From Metabacillus litoralis (lineage in GTDB: Bacteria; Bacillota; Bacilli; Bacillales; Bacillaceae): DNA of 64,000 nucleotides. The notes beneath the pieces were generated by a model. It searched no databases, was not told the DNA's origin, and saw only the letters and a program-made list of their open reading frames with translations. Every line of letters begins with the position of its first letter. Position 1 is the stretch's first letter. A program made the position numbers and the translations under genes. Positions 8,930-19,064 of this stretch are shown one piece after another. The stretch is from positions 248,001-312,000 of the forward strand of contig NZ_VOQF01000005.1 in assembly GCF_007994985.1 (NCBI RefSeq). Direction: 5' to 3'.

Positions 8930-9267
8930 AAGACTGTTTTTGTAAACTTTGTTGATATTAGTATCTTAAAGGAAAAGCACTGTATAAAGTCTGAGGCATC
9001 TTTTCTTCTTAGAAGGTTACCTTGTTAAACTTTGTTGTTGATTTCCGTTACAGGCATTCGCTTTCCGTGGGCGGTCTGGGAGCCTCCTCGGCGCAAGCGC
9101 CTGTGGGTCTCCCTTTGACACGCTTCTCCCGCAGGAGTCTCATATATTCACCTCCAATCAACAAAGTGCTAAAAATAAACATTAAGCTTTAATATAGCCT
9201 TCTAAAAAAGCACTGTTTTCTAAGAGGAAATTAAGTCAAATAGCAACAATTTTTCAGAAAAGAGCCT
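8930..9267. repeat. MITE-like element, copy 1, containing a second repeat
   Basis: The left end (AGACTGTTTTTGTAAACTTTG) and right end (AGCAACAATTTTTCAGAAAA followed by GAGCCT) match the ends of the other copies at 15141, 26548 and 38160. The internal box GGCATCTTTTCTTC is also kept. The copy is about 170 bases longer than the others because a core of the second repeat family lies inside it (9050-9165). Confidence 0.7.
9050..9165. repeat. Core of the second repeat family, nested in a MITE
   Basis: A G+C-richer block with the features GCTTTCCGTGGGCGG, AGCCTCCTCGGCGCAAGCGCC and CCCGCAGGAGTCTC. It belongs to the same intergenic repeat type as 25541, 28875, 32050 and 55071 but is a variant core without the GAGGCTGGGACATAA ends. 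Confidence 0.65.
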
Positions 9268-9292
9268 AAAAAAAAGACACCCCGAAGGATGT
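9267..9292 (-). terminator. Terminator of the 84-aa hypothetical gene
   Basis: Read on the minus strand, a 6-bp stem closed by a TTCG tetraloop (9292-9287 with 9282-9277) is followed by a run of T. It begins directly after the stop codon of the gene at 9293. Confidence 0.8.
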
Positions 9293-9547
9293 TCATTTGA
9301 TACTTTGTTTGTAGATTTCATCCAATTCTGGTTGTGATAGTTCATTGTTTACGAAACAAACTGTAGCATCTACAAGTTTATCAAAATTTTCTGATGATCT
9401 ACTTTTCATCTTCAGCTCGTGCTCATACATTTCTAGGTCTTCCTTTTGTCTGAGTAGATCTTGTTCTCTTCCATCATAATCTGGTCCATTCATTGTTTCG
9501 GAATTTTTCTTAATAATATCAATATATTGTTGTAATTGATCATCCAT
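9293..9547 (-). CDS. Small acidic/coiled-coil protein of unknown function
   Basis: An 84-aa soluble protein that I do not recognise. It is rich in Glu, Asp, Lys and Gln and probably mostly helical (for example DLLRQKEDLEMYEHELKMK), with no signal peptide or membrane segment and one Cys. It is likely real: AAAGGAGG lies a proper distance before the ATG and a TTCG-tetraloop terminator follows the stop directly, so it is a monocistronic unit. Confidence 0.75.
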   Translation of the reverse strand: MDDQLQQYIDIIKKNSETMNGPDYDGREQDLLRQKEDLEMYEHELKMKSRSSENFDKLVDATVCFVNNELSQPELDEIYKQSIK

Positions 9548-9769
9548 ATTTCCTTCAACCTCCTTTGCGCAAATGTTCTCAATTTAGTATGTGCTAAATT
9601 GAATGACTCATTCTAAAAGGTTGTTTTCTCATACTTTGCTATGTTTTATGCATTGTTAAATGGTAGCGAATTTGCTCCAGACACTTCAAAAATGTGTTGT
9701 TAAGAATAGTCTACTCAAGCATCATCAAAAAAGGGATAAAGACCTGAACAATTTTCTCGAAATCACAGC

Positions 9770-10360
9770 CTATTTCCCAATACTCTCTTTTTTCTTCTCT
9801 AATTTCTTAAATCCCCAATATATAAAAGCAACACAAAGTAGTAATCCAACTACAGCAGGAATCATGATTGATTTTCCAGATTCACCTGCAGAAGTTACAC
9901 TCCACATCATTTTACCTAAAGCCATCATGACAATAACGGATAAACCGATCCACAAATTTCTCTTCCAAAACCCTAACCCTAATAACAAGAAAGAGATGGG
10001 GACTAATAAAGTTAACAGGATTTTTGATAAGCCCCATTCGCTTGTTAAATATTCAACTTCATAATCAAGAAATAATTCAACCTGTTTGCTTACCATTTCT
10101 GGCTCAGGAAACCAAAACATACTTGTGAAAAGACTAAAGATCGTAATTGAAATACCACTCCAGCTTCTTTTATAAGCAAAATAACAAAAAGGAATTAAAA
10201 AAATTGGTCGAATAAACCAGCTTAACTGATTGTGATGACGAGCAAAGGCCCAATCTAAAAAATCCCTATTTGTTATGGCTAAGATAAAGAATATAAAAGT
10301 GAGGAAAGCAAATAGTGATGCGACTAATTTATCATATTTTTTAAAAAACATGTTCAACAC
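9770..10360 (-). CDS. Integral membrane protein of unknown function (TetR partner)
   Basis: A 196-aa protein with about five or six hydrophobic segments and a basic C-terminus (KKLEKKKESIGK). I do not recognise a family. It starts 11 bases after the TetR gene and so is in its operon, and would be controlled by the tandem operators at 11019-11052. TetR repressors often control efflux or envelope proteins whose substrates bind the repressor, so a role in handling a membrane-active compound is possible, but no transporter motif is visible. Confidence 0.75.
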   Translation of the reverse strand: MLNMFFKKYDKLVASLFAFLTFIFFILAITNRDFLDWAFARHHNQLSWFIRPIFLIPFCYFAYKRSWSGISITIFSLFTSMFWFPEPEMVSKQVELFLDYEVEYLTSEWGLSKILLTLLVPISFLLLGLGFWKRNLWIGLSVIVMMALGKMMWSVTSAGESGKSIMIPAVVGLLLCVAFIYWGFKKLEKKKESIGK

Positions 10361-10371
10361 TCCTATCTGAT

Positions 10372-10998
10372 TTAGTTTGAAACTATGCCATTTTGTAAGA
10401 TGAATAGTAATCGATCGATGTACTTGATCAACTCTTCATTGTCAAAACCCATGTCTTGATGCTCTAAGAAATAATTTGCAAATGTTGCATTGATTGTATT
10501 AATCAAATAGATGAGCATTTCTGAATCAATTTCTTCAGATATTTCGCCAGTTTTTTTTCGGCTTTCTATCATGCTCATAAAAAATTGCTGACTAGCTTTT
10601 TGACTGTTACCTTCTATTTCTTTTTTTAATTCTTGATTCCTGATCGTAAGAAAATCTGTTGCTATTGCTGCAAGCTTAGGCTCATTTTTATAGAATTCAA
10701 GACCACTTATAAATAATGCACGAATGAAAGGGATAAACTTCATTTCATCAGTTCTTCCTGCCAATCGAGTAGAGTAGTGACTTTTCCTGTTTCCGATAAT
10801 CTCGATAATAATAAATTTATAAAGCTCATCTTTGTCTACAAAGTACTGATAAAAGCTTCCTCTTGGAATATTAGCTTTACTAATCATTTTTGAAATACTC
10901 ATCTTTTCATAGCCTTTATCAAAAAACTCATCGACGGCAGCATTAATTATTTGGTTTTTCTTATCATTAGGTAAATTATAAAAGGTTTGTGTTGGCAT
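10372..10998 (-). CDS. TetR/AcrR-family transcriptional repressor
   Basis: A 208-aa protein. Residues about 10-57 form the typical TetR N-terminal helix-turn-helix: IINAAVDEFFDKGYEKMSIS, KMISKANIPRGSFYQYFVDKD. The C-terminal part is a variable all-helical ligand and dimer domain, here with LIYLINTINATFANYFLEH. It is the first gene of a two-gene operon with an unknown membrane protein. Two adjacent palindromes immediately upstream (11019-11052) are the probable operators, so autoregulation is expected. The ligand is unknown. Confidence 0.93.
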   Translation of the reverse strand: MPTQTFYNLPNDKKNQIINAAVDEFFDKGYEKMSISKMISKANIPRGSFYQYFVDKDELYKFIIIEIIGNRKSHYSTRLAGRTDEMKFIPFIRALFISGLEFYKNEPKLAAIATDFLTIRNQELKKEIEGNSQKASQQFFMSMIESRKKTGEISEEIDSEMLIYLINTINATFANYFLEHQDMGFDNEELIKYIDRLLFILQNGIVSN

Positions 10999-11018
10999 TA
11001 CAGTTTCTCCTTTTTGTT

Positions 11019-11052
11019 TATGACATTATTGTCATATGACGATACTGTCATA
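11019..11052. promoter_or_regulatory. Tandem TetR operators
   Basis: Two 18-bp palindromes with identical arms, TATGAC-N6-GTCATA, occupy 11019-11036 and 11035-11052 and share two bases, giving a 16-bp repeat period. They lie about 20 bases before the TetR start codon. The shared arms and position argue for cooperative binding of two TetR dimers. Confidence 0.8.
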
Positions 11053-11134
11053 ATAAATGATTTTAAAGCAATTGTCTACTAAAATTAGGAAAATATTAGT
11101 TAACCATTTTTTTACTGAAAGATACAGCTGTAAA

Positions 11135-11169
11135 TAAAAAAGGGAGCAAGCTAAAACTTGCTGTCCCTT
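11135..11169 (-). terminator. Terminator of the chemoreceptor gene
   Basis: On the minus strand a hairpin (AGGGACAGCAAG ... CTTGCTCCCT, with a small bulge) is followed by TTTTTTA. It lies 20 bases beyond the stop of the chemoreceptor at 11190. Confidence 0.8.
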
Positions 11170-11189
11170 TCACATAAAAATTTCGCTTA

Positions 11190-12881
11190 TTAAATTTTAA
11201 ATTTACCAACTATCTTCTGTAGCTCTTCAGCCATGTGAGATAGGGTAGAGGATGAAGCAGTAATTTCCTCCATTGCTGCAAGCTGCTCTTCTGTGGAAGA
11301 GGAAACACTTAATGTTCCACTTGCTGTAATATCAGAGCTTTCAGCAATTTGATCCATTGATTGGACGATTAATTTTGTCCCAACAGACATCTCTTGAACG
11401 GCTGAAGCTACCTCTTGAATCTGCGAAGATACTTCAACAATTGATTTCTGGATTTGTTCAAACGAATCACCTGTTTCATTGACTGAGGTAATTCCCTCTG
11501 CCACTTTGATTGTTGTTTCTTCCATTGTCTTTACTGTGTTATCAGTATCGATTTGTATGGTTGATATTAATTGTGAAATCTCTGAAGCTGATTTAGTTGA
11601 TTGTTCAGCTAGTTGACGTACTTCATCTGCAACAACGGCAAAGCCTCGCCCGTGTTCACCAGCTCTTGCTGCTTCAATTGCTGCATTTAATGCAAGTAGA
11701 TTTGTTTGTTCGGCAATTTCTGTAATGACTTTAATAATTTCGCCGATTTGACTTGAACGTTTTCCTAAGGTTTTCACTTTTGATGAAAGCTCAGTAACAG
11801 TAGAGTTAATATCACTCATTTGTGAAATAACAGTTGTTACGGAATTGTTCCCTTTATCAGCCATGTCTGATGCATGATTAGCTGTTGTTGTAACAGCAGT
11901 GGAACTTTCCGCGATTAACTGAACGGATTTTGAAAGATCGTCAACTATTTTAGTTGCATCTTTCACACTGTTCACTTGTTTGTCTGTTCCGTATGCTACT
12001 TCTTGGACTGTTGTGGAAATTAATTCAGTTGCTCTCGTTGTTTCTTCTGAACTTGCTGTTAATTGTTCCGATGCTGCAGCTACTTGCTCTGAATAAAAGC
12101 TTACTTGCTGAAATAGATCTCGTAATTTTTCTATCATCTTATTAAACGATTGAGCCATTTCACCAAGTTCATCTTTTGTATTCAAATTGATTGATTGAGT
12201 AAGATCTCCTTCACCTTCAGATATTTCTTTTAAGCGATTATTCATAATACTAATCGGTTTATTAATTGATCTAATAATAAAAAGTGAAGCAATAACCCCA
12301 CCTATAATCGACAACGCAATAGTAGAATATAAAATTAAGTTTGCAAAGCTTTGATGCTTATCTAATAACTGCTTATCTTCCTCAATTTCATTTGTTAGCT
12401 TATTGATAAAAGCTTCTATACTCGGATCAACTAATTCTTTTCGAATGCTTCTTTGTTCTTCCATATGAACGACAAGAGCTGCTTCTATTTCACCATTCAA
12501 ATAAGTATTGACCATTTTTTCATTTGCTTCGCTATAAGTTAACAAATTGCTTTTTATAGAATCGAGAGCTTCTTGATCAGCATTATCAAGAGTGGAAATA
12601 GTTTTTAGCTCATCAAGGTATTCAAATATTTTCTTTTCCTTTTCTTCTATACCTGTAATTAACTCATTATCTCCTGTCAGTAAGAAGGCTCTTTCATCAT
12701 TAGATAAACCTGTAAAACGATATTGTAAGGATTTTAGTATTAATTGAACCTTTTCATCTTCTTGCATTTCAAGATATGATTTTTCTGTTGATTTTAATTG
12801 CAGAGCTGATAATGTCCCTATAATGGCTATCCCTGAAATTAATAATGAAACTAATAAAAGCAGTTTAACTTTAATTTTCAT
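11190..12881 (-). CDS. Methyl-accepting chemotaxis protein (4HB type)
   Basis: A 563-aa transmembrane chemoreceptor. A first membrane helix (residues about 5-27) is followed by a ~150-residue, all-helical extracellular region that looks like a four-helix-bundle MCP sensor, a second membrane helix (about 182-203) and a HAMP domain starting at [12 protein letters not shown]. The cytoplasmic signalling bundle has the conserved hairpin tip [19 protein letters not shown], which contacts CheA and CheW. AGGAGG precedes the ATG. It is monocistronic with its own terminator. The ligand cannot be read from the sequence. It is one of three chemoreceptors in the window. Confidence 0.95.
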   Translation of the reverse strand: MKIKVKLLLLVSLLISGIAIIGTLSALQLKSTEKSYLEMQEDEKVQLILKSLQYRFTGLSNDERAFLLTGDNELITGIEEKEKKIFEYLDELKTISTLDNADQEALDSIKSNLLTYSEANEKMVNTYLNGEIEAALVVHMEEQRSIRKELVDPSIEAFINKLTNEIEEDKQLLDKHQSFANLILYSTIALSIIGGVIASLFIIRSINKPISIMNNRLKEISEGEGDLTQSINLNTKDELGEMAQSFNKMIEKLRDLFQQVSFYSEQVAAASEQLTASSEETTRATELISTTVQEVAYGTDKQVNSVKDATKIVDDLSKSVQLIAESSTAVTTTANHASDMADKGNNSVTTVISQMSDINSTVTELSSKVKTLGKRSSQIGEIIKVITEIAEQTNLLALNAAIEAARAGEHGRGFAVVADEVRQLAEQSTKSASEISQLISTIQIDTDNTVKTMEETTIKVAEGITSVNETGDSFEQIQKSIVEVSSQIQEVASAVQEMSVGTKLIVQSMDQIAESSDITASGTLSVSSSTEEQLAAMEEITASSSTLSHMAEELQKIVGKFKI

Positions 12882-13237
12882 AATTTCCTCCTGTATTTTC
12901 TAGATTACCTGACAGAAAACGTTATAATTCGACAAATTTCTATTTTTCTAATAATAGCACATAGTGACATTAATAAACTATATGAATATGAGCTTTCATA
13001 GAGGTGGGTGAAGTTACCATAAAACTAGTTCGATCTAGTTTATAATTATGATAGAAGTAATTATGTAGTGGATTGAAAAAAGCTGTAATCACTTGCTAAT
13101 TACCTTCTAATTTGATATATTTATTCCGTTTATGAACCTTTTCAAACTACTTAAATAGCAAATAACTTCGAATAACAATATTTGTATGTTATTCTATAAT
13201 AATAAGGTGATTTTGAACGATACTTGAGGAGGATAAG
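12882..13237. other. Intergenic region between chemoreceptor and LtaS genes
   Basis: This 356-base A+T-rich spacer separates two divergent genes. A TATAAT at 13195-13200 could be a -10 element for the LtaS gene, but no good -35 element stands 16-18 bases before it. I found no repeat, RNA or small open frame with a ribosome site. Confidence 0.4.
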
Positions 13238-15118
13238 ATGTTAAAAAGTTTAATAAGCAGATATTCTTTTCTATTTTTAGCTGTTGTCCTCATGTGGGTA
13301 AAAACGTATATTGTCTATCGAACTGGTTTTGATATAAAAATAGAAAATATGCTGCAATCTTTTATTCTATTTATGAACCCACTTAGCTTCTTTTTGTTGA
13401 TTTTTGGTTTCGGCTTATTTATGAAGCAAAAAGCAAGGAACATTTATATTCTCGTGATCAGTACGTTGGTGACAATTATACTGATTTCAAATATGATCTT
13501 TTACGGTTTTTATAATGACTTTCTAACAATTCCTCTTTTATTTCAGTCAAGTAATATGGGGGATTTAGATAGTAGTGTTCAAGAGTTAGTAGATCCTATT
13601 TATTTTCTTTTGTTTATTGATGTTTTACTTTTACTATGGATAGCACTAAAGCATAAATTTCAGCAAATAGATGTTGTACCCTCAAAAGAGAGAAAAGCTT
13701 ACTTTTTGTTAGTTTTAGCTGTGTTTGTGATTCATTTAGGTCTTTCTGAGATATCACGTCCACAGCTATTAACTCGTTCATTTGATCGTGAGGTATTAGT
13801 AAAAAATATTGGGATTTTTAACTTCCATATTTATGATGCTGTAGTCCAATCAAGTACATCGGCACAAAGAGTGCTAGCTGATAGTGATGAGCTTGTAGAA
13901 ATACAAAATTATATTAAAGCAAATAAAAAAGAACCTGATGAAAAGATGTTCGGTATCGCTAAAGATCGTAATGTGATTTTTGTTTCGTTAGAATCTACAC
14001 AAAGCTTTGTTGTCAACGAAACATTAAATGGGGAGGAACTTACACCTTACCTAAACGATTTTATCAATGAAAGCTATTACTTTGAAAACTTCTATCATCA
14101 AACAGAGCAAGGCAAAACATCTGATTCAGAATTTCTAGTGGCAAACTCACTGTATCCTCTTGGTCGTGGAGCGGTTTTCTTTACACATAATGATAATGAG
14201 TATAACTCAATGCAAGAAATTCTAAGAGAAAACGACTATTACTCTGCAACATTTCATGCCAATAATGCGAGCTTTTGGAACAGAGATATTATATATGAAG
14301 CATTTGGTGTGGATAAGTTTTATGACTTAGAAAGCTATGATGTGAATGAGGCAAATTCAACAGGATGGGGATTGAAGGATAAAGAGTACTTTGAACAGTC
14401 TGTGGATTTAATGAAAGGGTTACCACAGCCGTTTTATAGCTACTTTATTACGTTAACAAATCATTTTCCATTTGAATTAGACGAAGAAGACAAGTTGATC
14501 GATGAATTTGATTCTACTAGTGAAATACTAAATCGATATGTAACAACGATTCGCTATCAAGATGAAGCGTTGAAGAGATTTATTGAGAAGCTAAAAGAAT
14601 CTGGACTTTATGATAACTCCATCATTGTACTAATGGGTGATCATTATGGTATTTCTCAAAATCATAATGAAGCAATGGCGAAGTTTTTAGGGAAAAATGA
14701 AATAACAGCTTATGATAACGTGCAATTACAGCGTGTTCCATTTGTGATTCATATGCCTGGTATAACAGATGAAGACCCGAAATTGATAACTGATGTTTCT
14801 GGTCAAATTGATATTAAACCAACACTTTTACATTTGCTTGGTATTGATACAACAGAAATGATTCAATTTGGAAATGACTTATTTTCACCTGATCGACAGT
14901 CATTTGCCGTTTTGAGAAATGGTAGTTTTATAACGGAGAAGTATGTTTCCATATCTGATGTTTGTTATGATCGTCAAACTCAGGAAGTAATTGAAGCTGA
15001 AGGAGCTTGTGATTCATATGAAGAAAAAGCACATAGTGAATTAAGTTTCTCTGATAAAATTATTTATGGTGACTTATTACGATTTTATAATGAAGAAAAA
15101 ATGAGTACGGGGAAGTAA
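13238..15118 (+). CDS. Lipoteichoic acid synthase family protein (LtaS-like)
   Basis: A 626-aa membrane-anchored sulfatase-fold enzyme that polymerises glycerol phosphate from phosphatidylglycerol onto the lipoteichoic acid anchor. The N-terminal ~190 residues contain about five membrane helices; the rest is the extracellular catalytic domain. Key residues fit the family: metal ligand Glu252 (SLEST), nucleophile Thr294 (QGKTSDSEF), and Asp468-His469 (MGDHYG). AGGAGG lies before the ATG. Bacillus species carry several paralogues (LtaS, YfnI, YqgS, and the primase YvgJ), and I cannot tell which one this is, so I give no symbol. It is monocistronic, with a terminator that overlaps its stop codon. 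Confidence 0.92.
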   Translation: MLKSLISRYSFLFLAVVLMWVKTYIVYRTGFDIKIENMLQSFILFMNPLSFFLLIFGFGLFMKQKARNIYILVISTLVTIILISNMIFYGFYNDFLTIPLLFQSSNMGDLDSSVQELVDPIYFLLFIDVLLLLWIALKHKFQQIDVVPSKERKAYFLLVLAVFVIHLGLSEISRPQLLTRSFDREVLVKNIGIFNFHIYDAVVQSSTSAQRVLADSDELVEIQNYIKANKKEPDEKMFGIAKDRNVIFVSLESTQSFVVNETLNGEELTPYLNDFINESYYFENFYHQTEQGKTSDSEFLVANSLYPLGRGAVFFTHNDNEYNSMQEILRENDYYSATFHANNASFWNRDIIYEAFGVDKFYDLESYDVNEANSTGWGLKDKEYFEQSVDLMKGLPQPFYSYFITLTNHFPFELDEEDKLIDEFDSTSEILNRYVTTIRYQDEALKRFIEKLKESGLYDNSIIVLMGDHYGISQNHNEAMAKFLGKNEITAYDNVQLQRVPFVIHMPGITDEDPKLITDVSGQIDIKPTLLHLLGIDTTEMIQFGNDLFSPDRQSFAVLRNGSFITEKYVSISDVCYDRQTQEVIEAEGACDSYEEKAHSELSFSDKIIYGDLLRFYNEEKMSTGK

Positions 15119-15134
15119 TTTCTCCGTACTTTTA
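15104..15134 (+). terminator. Terminator overlapping the LtaS stop codon
   Basis: An 11-bp stem (15104-15114 with 15120-15130) with a 5-base loop is followed by TTTATTATTT. The stop codon TAA at 15116-15118 sits in the loop. Confidence 0.85.
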
Positions 15135-15140
15135 TTATTT

Positions 15141-15290
15141 AAGGCTGTTTTATAAACTTTGTTGCTCTTAATAACTCTAAATAACATAACATAAAGCAGG
15201 GTGGTATCTTTTCTTCATAAATTAGTACTTATTTTGCTATAACTAATAAATAACTAGGACAATTAGCAACAATCTTTCAGAAAAGAGCCT
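15141..15290. repeat. MITE-like element, copy 2
   Basis: A 150-bp copy beginning AAGGCTGTTTTATAAACTTT and ending AATCTTTCAGAAAAGAGCCT, with the internal box GTGGTATCTTTTCTTC. Its last base is also the third base (on the minus strand) of the stop codon of the universal stress protein gene, so the element abuts that gene exactly. Confidence 0.8.
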
Positions 15291-15709
15291 TATTTAACAA
15301 TCAAAACAGGACAGTTCGCTCGTTTTGCGACCTTATGACTAACGCTTCCTAATACAAACTCTTGAAGTCCATTCAACCCACGACTACCAATGACTACAAT
15401 ATCAATGTTGTTATCGCTTACATATTTAACGATGCAAGGTCCTGGCTCTCCATGAAGAATCTTAATCTCAAAAGATACACCGGCTTCAATTGCTTGTTTT
15501 TCAACATCCTTCATTCGTTCCTTACGCTTATCGTTAATATCTACCGAATTCCAATTGCTTAGAACATCTGATTTGGCCTTTTCAGCATCAACAACATATA
15601 CCACATCAATTGTTGATCCTTTACTGCATTTTGCAATATGAATGGCATTTTCTGCTGCTCGTTTAGAATGCTCTGAACCATCTGTAGCTAATAAAATTCT
15701 TTTATACAT
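15290..15709 (-). CDS. Universal stress protein (UspA family)
   Basis: A 139-aa cytoplasmic UspA-fold protein. It has the ATP-binding signature of the family, G-2X-G-9X-G(S/T), near the C-terminus (GSRGLNGLQEFVLGSVS), and the starting LLATDGSEHSKRAAENA. It lies 15 bases behind a SulP transporter gene, in the same operon. Usp-SulP pairs are common and suggest that the Usp adjusts the transporter or responds to the same stress. The MITE copy at 15141 ends in its stop codon. Confidence 0.93.
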   Translation of the reverse strand: MYKRILLATDGSEHSKRAAENAIHIAKCSKGSTIDVVYVVDAEKAKSDVLSNWNSVDINDKRKERMKDVEKQAIEAGVSFEIKILHGEPGPCIVKYVSDNNIDIVVIGSRGLNGLQEFVLGSVSHKVAKRANCPVLIVK

Positions 15710-15724
15710 TCTTCACACCTCCTG

Positions 15725-17173
15725 CTAATGGGAGTTCAGTTTATTTGCTAGTTTTCCAATTAATTCTGTGCTTTCTTCATTTAAGCCTGTTACCTTTACA
15801 CTTTTACCTGTTTCTTCAAATTTTGATACAATTTTATCAATTGCAGCAACGGCTGAATCATCCCAAATATGTGATTGAGTTAAATTTATTTCAACAGACA
15901 TAATGTTTTCTTTATAATCAAAAAATGTTAATAATTCTGTGACTGATGCAAAAAATAACTCTCCATTAATTCTATATATTCTTGTATCTCCTTTTAAGTG
16001 ACTTTCTACACGTATCTTTGATATTTTCGAAACAAAAAAGATCGCACTTAAGAAAATACCAGTAAATACACCAATAGCTAAATTATGAGTATAAATCACA
16101 GTAATGACTGTGACAATCATCACAATTGCATCACTTTTTGGTACAATACCTAGCGTCTTAATGGAATTCCAGTCAAATGTACTAATTGAAACCATAATCA
16201 TCACACCAGCAAGAGCAGCCATTGGAATTTGAACAACAATATCACCTAAAACGATAATTAAGAACATAAGGAAGACTCCTGCAACCAAAGCGGATAGACG
16301 CCGACTACCTCCAGATTTAACGTTAATAACAGATTGTCCGATCATGGCACACCCAGCCATTCCACCAAAAAAACCTGTAATGATATTTGCAATACCCTGT
16401 CCACTACTTTCAACATTTTTATCACTTGGTGTATCTGTCATATCATCCACAATTGTGGCAGTTAAAAGAGATTCTAATAAGCCGACAACTGTAAGTGCTA
16501 TTGAGTAAGGAAAAATGATTAATAAGGTTTCAAAACTGAATGGTATATTAGGTATTAAAAACATAGGTAATGTTCGTGAAATTTCTCCCATATCACCAAC
16601 TGCCCTCACATCGATATTCATCATGATAACTAAAACTGTTATAGCAACAATTGCTACTAGGGTAGATGGAATGATTTTCGTTAAATATGGTAGTAAATAG
16701 ATGATCGCTAATGTAAGACCAACTAAAATATAAATAACATAGCTTTCTCCTTCAAAATGCTGAAGTTGAGAGGTGAAGATTAAAAGTGCTAATGCATTAA
16801 CAAATCCTACCATAACTGATCTTGGTATGAACTTCATATATCTTGATAATTTAAAGATCCCAAAAAGAATTTGAAGAATACCAGTTAATATTGTTGCAGC
16901 AAGAAGATACTCTAAACCATGATCTTTGACCAAATCTATAAACAATAGAGCCATTGCACCTGTTGCAGCTGAAATCATTCCTGGTCTGCCACCAACAAAG
17001 GCAATTGTAACAGCAATCGTGAAGGAAGCATAAAGCCCAACCATTGGGTCAACACCTGCAATGATCGAAAAGGCAATCGCTTCAGGAATGAGTGCAAGTG
17101 CAACGACTAATCCTGATAAAAGGTCACCTTTGATATTACCAAACCAAGAATCTTTATAAGAAAGATGCTCCAC
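15725..17173 (-). CDS. SulP-family anion transporter with STAS domain (YbaR-like)
   Basis: A 482-aa SLC26/SulP membrane transporter. The N-terminal part has the conserved [20 protein letters not shown] start, [13 protein letters not shown] and [17 protein letters not shown] segments and 10-14 helices; residues about 390-480 form the cytosolic STAS domain ([22 protein letters not shown]). Substrate could be sulfate, bicarbonate or another anion; the sequence does not say. AAAGGAGG precedes the ATG. It is co-transcribed with the Usp gene and diverges from a close paralogue at 17534. Confidence 0.92.
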   Translation of the reverse strand: MEHLSYKDSWFGNIKGDLLSGLVVALALIPEAIAFSIIAGVDPMVGLYASFTIAVTIAFVGGRPGMISAATGAMALLFIDLVKDHGLEYLLAATILTGILQILFGIFKLSRYMKFIPRSVMVGFVNALALLIFTSQLQHFEGESYVIYILVGLTLAIIYLLPYLTKIIPSTLVAIVAITVLVIMMNIDVRAVGDMGEISRTLPMFLIPNIPFSFETLLIIFPYSIALTVVGLLESLLTATIVDDMTDTPSDKNVESSGQGIANIITGFFGGMAGCAMIGQSVINVKSGGSRRLSALVAGVFLMFLIIVLGDIVVQIPMAALAGVMIMVSISTFDWNSIKTLGIVPKSDAIVMIVTVITVIYTHNLAIGVFTGIFLSAIFFVSKISKIRVESHLKGDTRIYRINGELFFASVTELLTFFDYKENIMSVEINLTQSHIWDDSAVAAIDKIVSKFEETGKSVKVTGLNEESTELIGKLANKLNSH

Positions 17174-17421
17174 TTTTTTTACCTCCTTTCCATAATGCTT
17201 ATTATGTACAAGAGGTTTTTTAACAACTCATATTCTCATAAAAGAATAAATAAAAGGGGACTAACATTGTTTGATGTAGGTTGAGATGCGTTTTTATAAC
17301 AACATTAAGTGTAAAAGATAAAAAGGGCATCTATTACCTTATTTTTATGTTTTGTACGTGTTATTGTTCGATAAATAAAGAATGATAGAGAATTCAATTA
17401 ATGTTTCCGCTTACATCAAAT

Positions 17422-17450
17422 TTCACAAATTCGTCAAAACCATATATAAT
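17422..17450 (+). promoter_or_regulatory. Sigma-A-type promoter of the second SulP gene
   Basis: TTCACA (17422-17427) and TATAAT (17445-17450) are separated by 17 bases. Transcription would begin near 17457, which makes the ATG at 17456 unusable and moves translation to TTG 17534, leaving a leader of about 77 bases. The rest of the 17174-17533 gap shows nothing else. Confidence 0.7.
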
Positions 17451-17533
17451 TCTTTATGTTAATAACGGACCCGACTTTCATGAGAGTTGAAAGTCATAAA
17501 AAAATAAAAAATGTTAAAGGGAGAGTGTCTTTT

Positions 17534-19012
17534 TTGGATTTAAGTACAATTAAATATTCTTGGTTTGGAAATATCAAAGGTGATGTATTAGCAGGTATCG
17601 TGGTTGCTCTTGCATTAATTCCTGAAGCAATTGCGTTCTCAATCATTGCAGGTGTAGATCCGATGATAGGATTATACGCATCTTTTTGTATTGCGGTGAC
17701 AATTGCTTTTGTTGGAGGACGTCCTGGAATGATTTCAGCTGCAACAGGGGCTACTGCTCTGTTGATGGTAACTTTAGTTGCTGATTATGGATTGCAATAT
17801 TTACTTGCTGCAACCATTCTTACTGGTATCATTCAGATTATTATGGGTGTTTTAAAATTAGGAAGGTTAATGAAATTTGTTCCTCGTTCGGTTATGACAG
17901 GTTTCGTTAATGCATTAGCTATTTTGATTTTTACATCACAATTACCACATTTTGCAGGTGAATCATGGCCGATGTTTGCTATGGTAGCTGGAGCACTAGC
18001 TATTATTTATATTTTGCCACGCTTTACAAAGGTTGTGCCATCACCACTAGTAGCAATTGTTGTGATCACACTCATTGCATTTATGACTGGAAGTGGTGTC
18101 AGAACTGTTGGTGATATGGGTGAATTAACACAGGCATTACCACTATTCTTATTACCTGATATTCCATTAAACTTTGAAACATTGAAAATCATCTTTCCAT
18201 ATTCTCTTTCTATTGCGATTGTAGGATTAGTGGAATCTTTATTAACGGCACAAATTGTAGATGATATGACAGATACAGATAGTGACAAAAATAAAGAAGC
18301 ACGTGGTCAAGGTATTGCCAATATTGTTTCAGGATTTTTTGGCGGTATGGCAGGGTGTGCGATGATTGGTCAATCAGTAATCAATGTTAAGTCAGGTGGT
18401 AGAGGACGATTATCAGCATTAGTTGCAGGGGTTTTCTTAATGGTGTTAATTTTACTATTAAATGACTTCCTTGTTCAAATACCAATGGCAGCTCTTGTTG
18501 GAGTTATGATCATGGTTTCTATCGGTACATTTGATTGGACTGCATTAAAAACTCTGCACAAAGTACCTTTAACAGATACGTTAGTTATGGTTGTTACAGT
18601 CATTACTGTTATTATGACTCATGACTTATCTAAAGGTGTTCTTGTTGGGATTATTTTAAGTGCGATATTCTTCGCTGCAAAAATATCAAAAGTAAAGGTA
18701 ACAAGCTTATCTTCTGATGGATCTAGTAAGAAGATTTACCGAGTATCAGGTCAATTATTCTTTGCTTCTGTTACAGATTTTGTTAAAGAATTTAATTTTA
18801 AAGAAAATGTAAAGGAAATTGATTTAGATTTAACACAGGCTCACCTTTGGGATGATTCTGCCGTTGGTGCTATTGATAAAGTTGTCATTAAATATCATCA
18901 AAATGGTGTGAAGGTGAATTTAATAGGTCTAAATTCCGAGAGTAACAAGCTTATTGAGAAAATAGCCGTTCATAATAAACCAGGCGGACTTAATAAAGTA
19001 GCAAATCACTAA
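17534..19012 (+). CDS. SulP-family anion transporter with STAS domain, paralogue 2
   Basis: A 492-aa SulP transporter very like the divergent neighbour at 15725; both share [21 protein letters not shown] and the STAS stretch [19 protein letters not shown] choose the TTG start at 17534, which has AAAGGGAG about ten bases upstream and gives [17 protein letters not shown], aligned with the paralogue. A longer frame from ATG 17456 begins at the predicted transcription start and is unlikely. The STAS domain is at about residues 395-475. The two genes look like a tandem duplication that became divergent. A terminator follows. Confidence 0.9.
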   Translation: MDLSTIKYSWFGNIKGDVLAGIVVALALIPEAIAFSIIAGVDPMIGLYASFCIAVTIAFVGGRPGMISAATGATALLMVTLVADYGLQYLLAATILTGIIQIIMGVLKLGRLMKFVPRSVMTGFVNALAILIFTSQLPHFAGESWPMFAMVAGALAIIYILPRFTKVVPSPLVAIVVITLIAFMTGSGVRTVGDMGELTQALPLFLLPDIPLNFETLKIIFPYSLSIAIVGLVESLLTAQIVDDMTDTDSDKNKEARGQGIANIVSGFFGGMAGCAMIGQSVINVKSGGRGRLSALVAGVFLMVLILLLNDFLVQIPMAALVGVMIMVSIGTFDWTALKTLHKVPLTDTLVMVVTVITVIMTHDLSKGVLVGIILSAIFFAAKISKVKVTSLSSDGSSKKIYRVSGQLFFASVTDFVKEFNFKENVKEIDLDLTQAHLWDDSAVGAIDKVVIKYHQNGVKVNLIGLNSESNKLIEKIAVHNKPGGLNKVANH

Positions 19013-19028
19013 TGAATTAGGATTAGTA

Positions 19029-19064
19029 AACAGAACATCGAATTATTTGATGTTCTGTTTTTTT
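19029..19064 (+). terminator. Terminator of the second SulP gene
   Basis: An 11-bp stem (19029-19039 with 19049-19059) is followed by a run of T to 19064. It overlaps the last codons of the convergent isochorismatase-like gene. Confidence 0.85.

Noticed and set aside
9660-10064. A 134-codon plus-strand frame
   Set aside because: It lies antisense to the unknown membrane protein, whose hydrophobic helices, operon position and TetR linkage make the minus strand the better reading.
17456-17533. N-terminal extension of the second SulP protein from ATG 17456
   Set aside because: A TTCACA-17-TATAAT promoter puts the transcription start near 17457, and the paralogue aligns from TTG 17534, which has a ribosome site.
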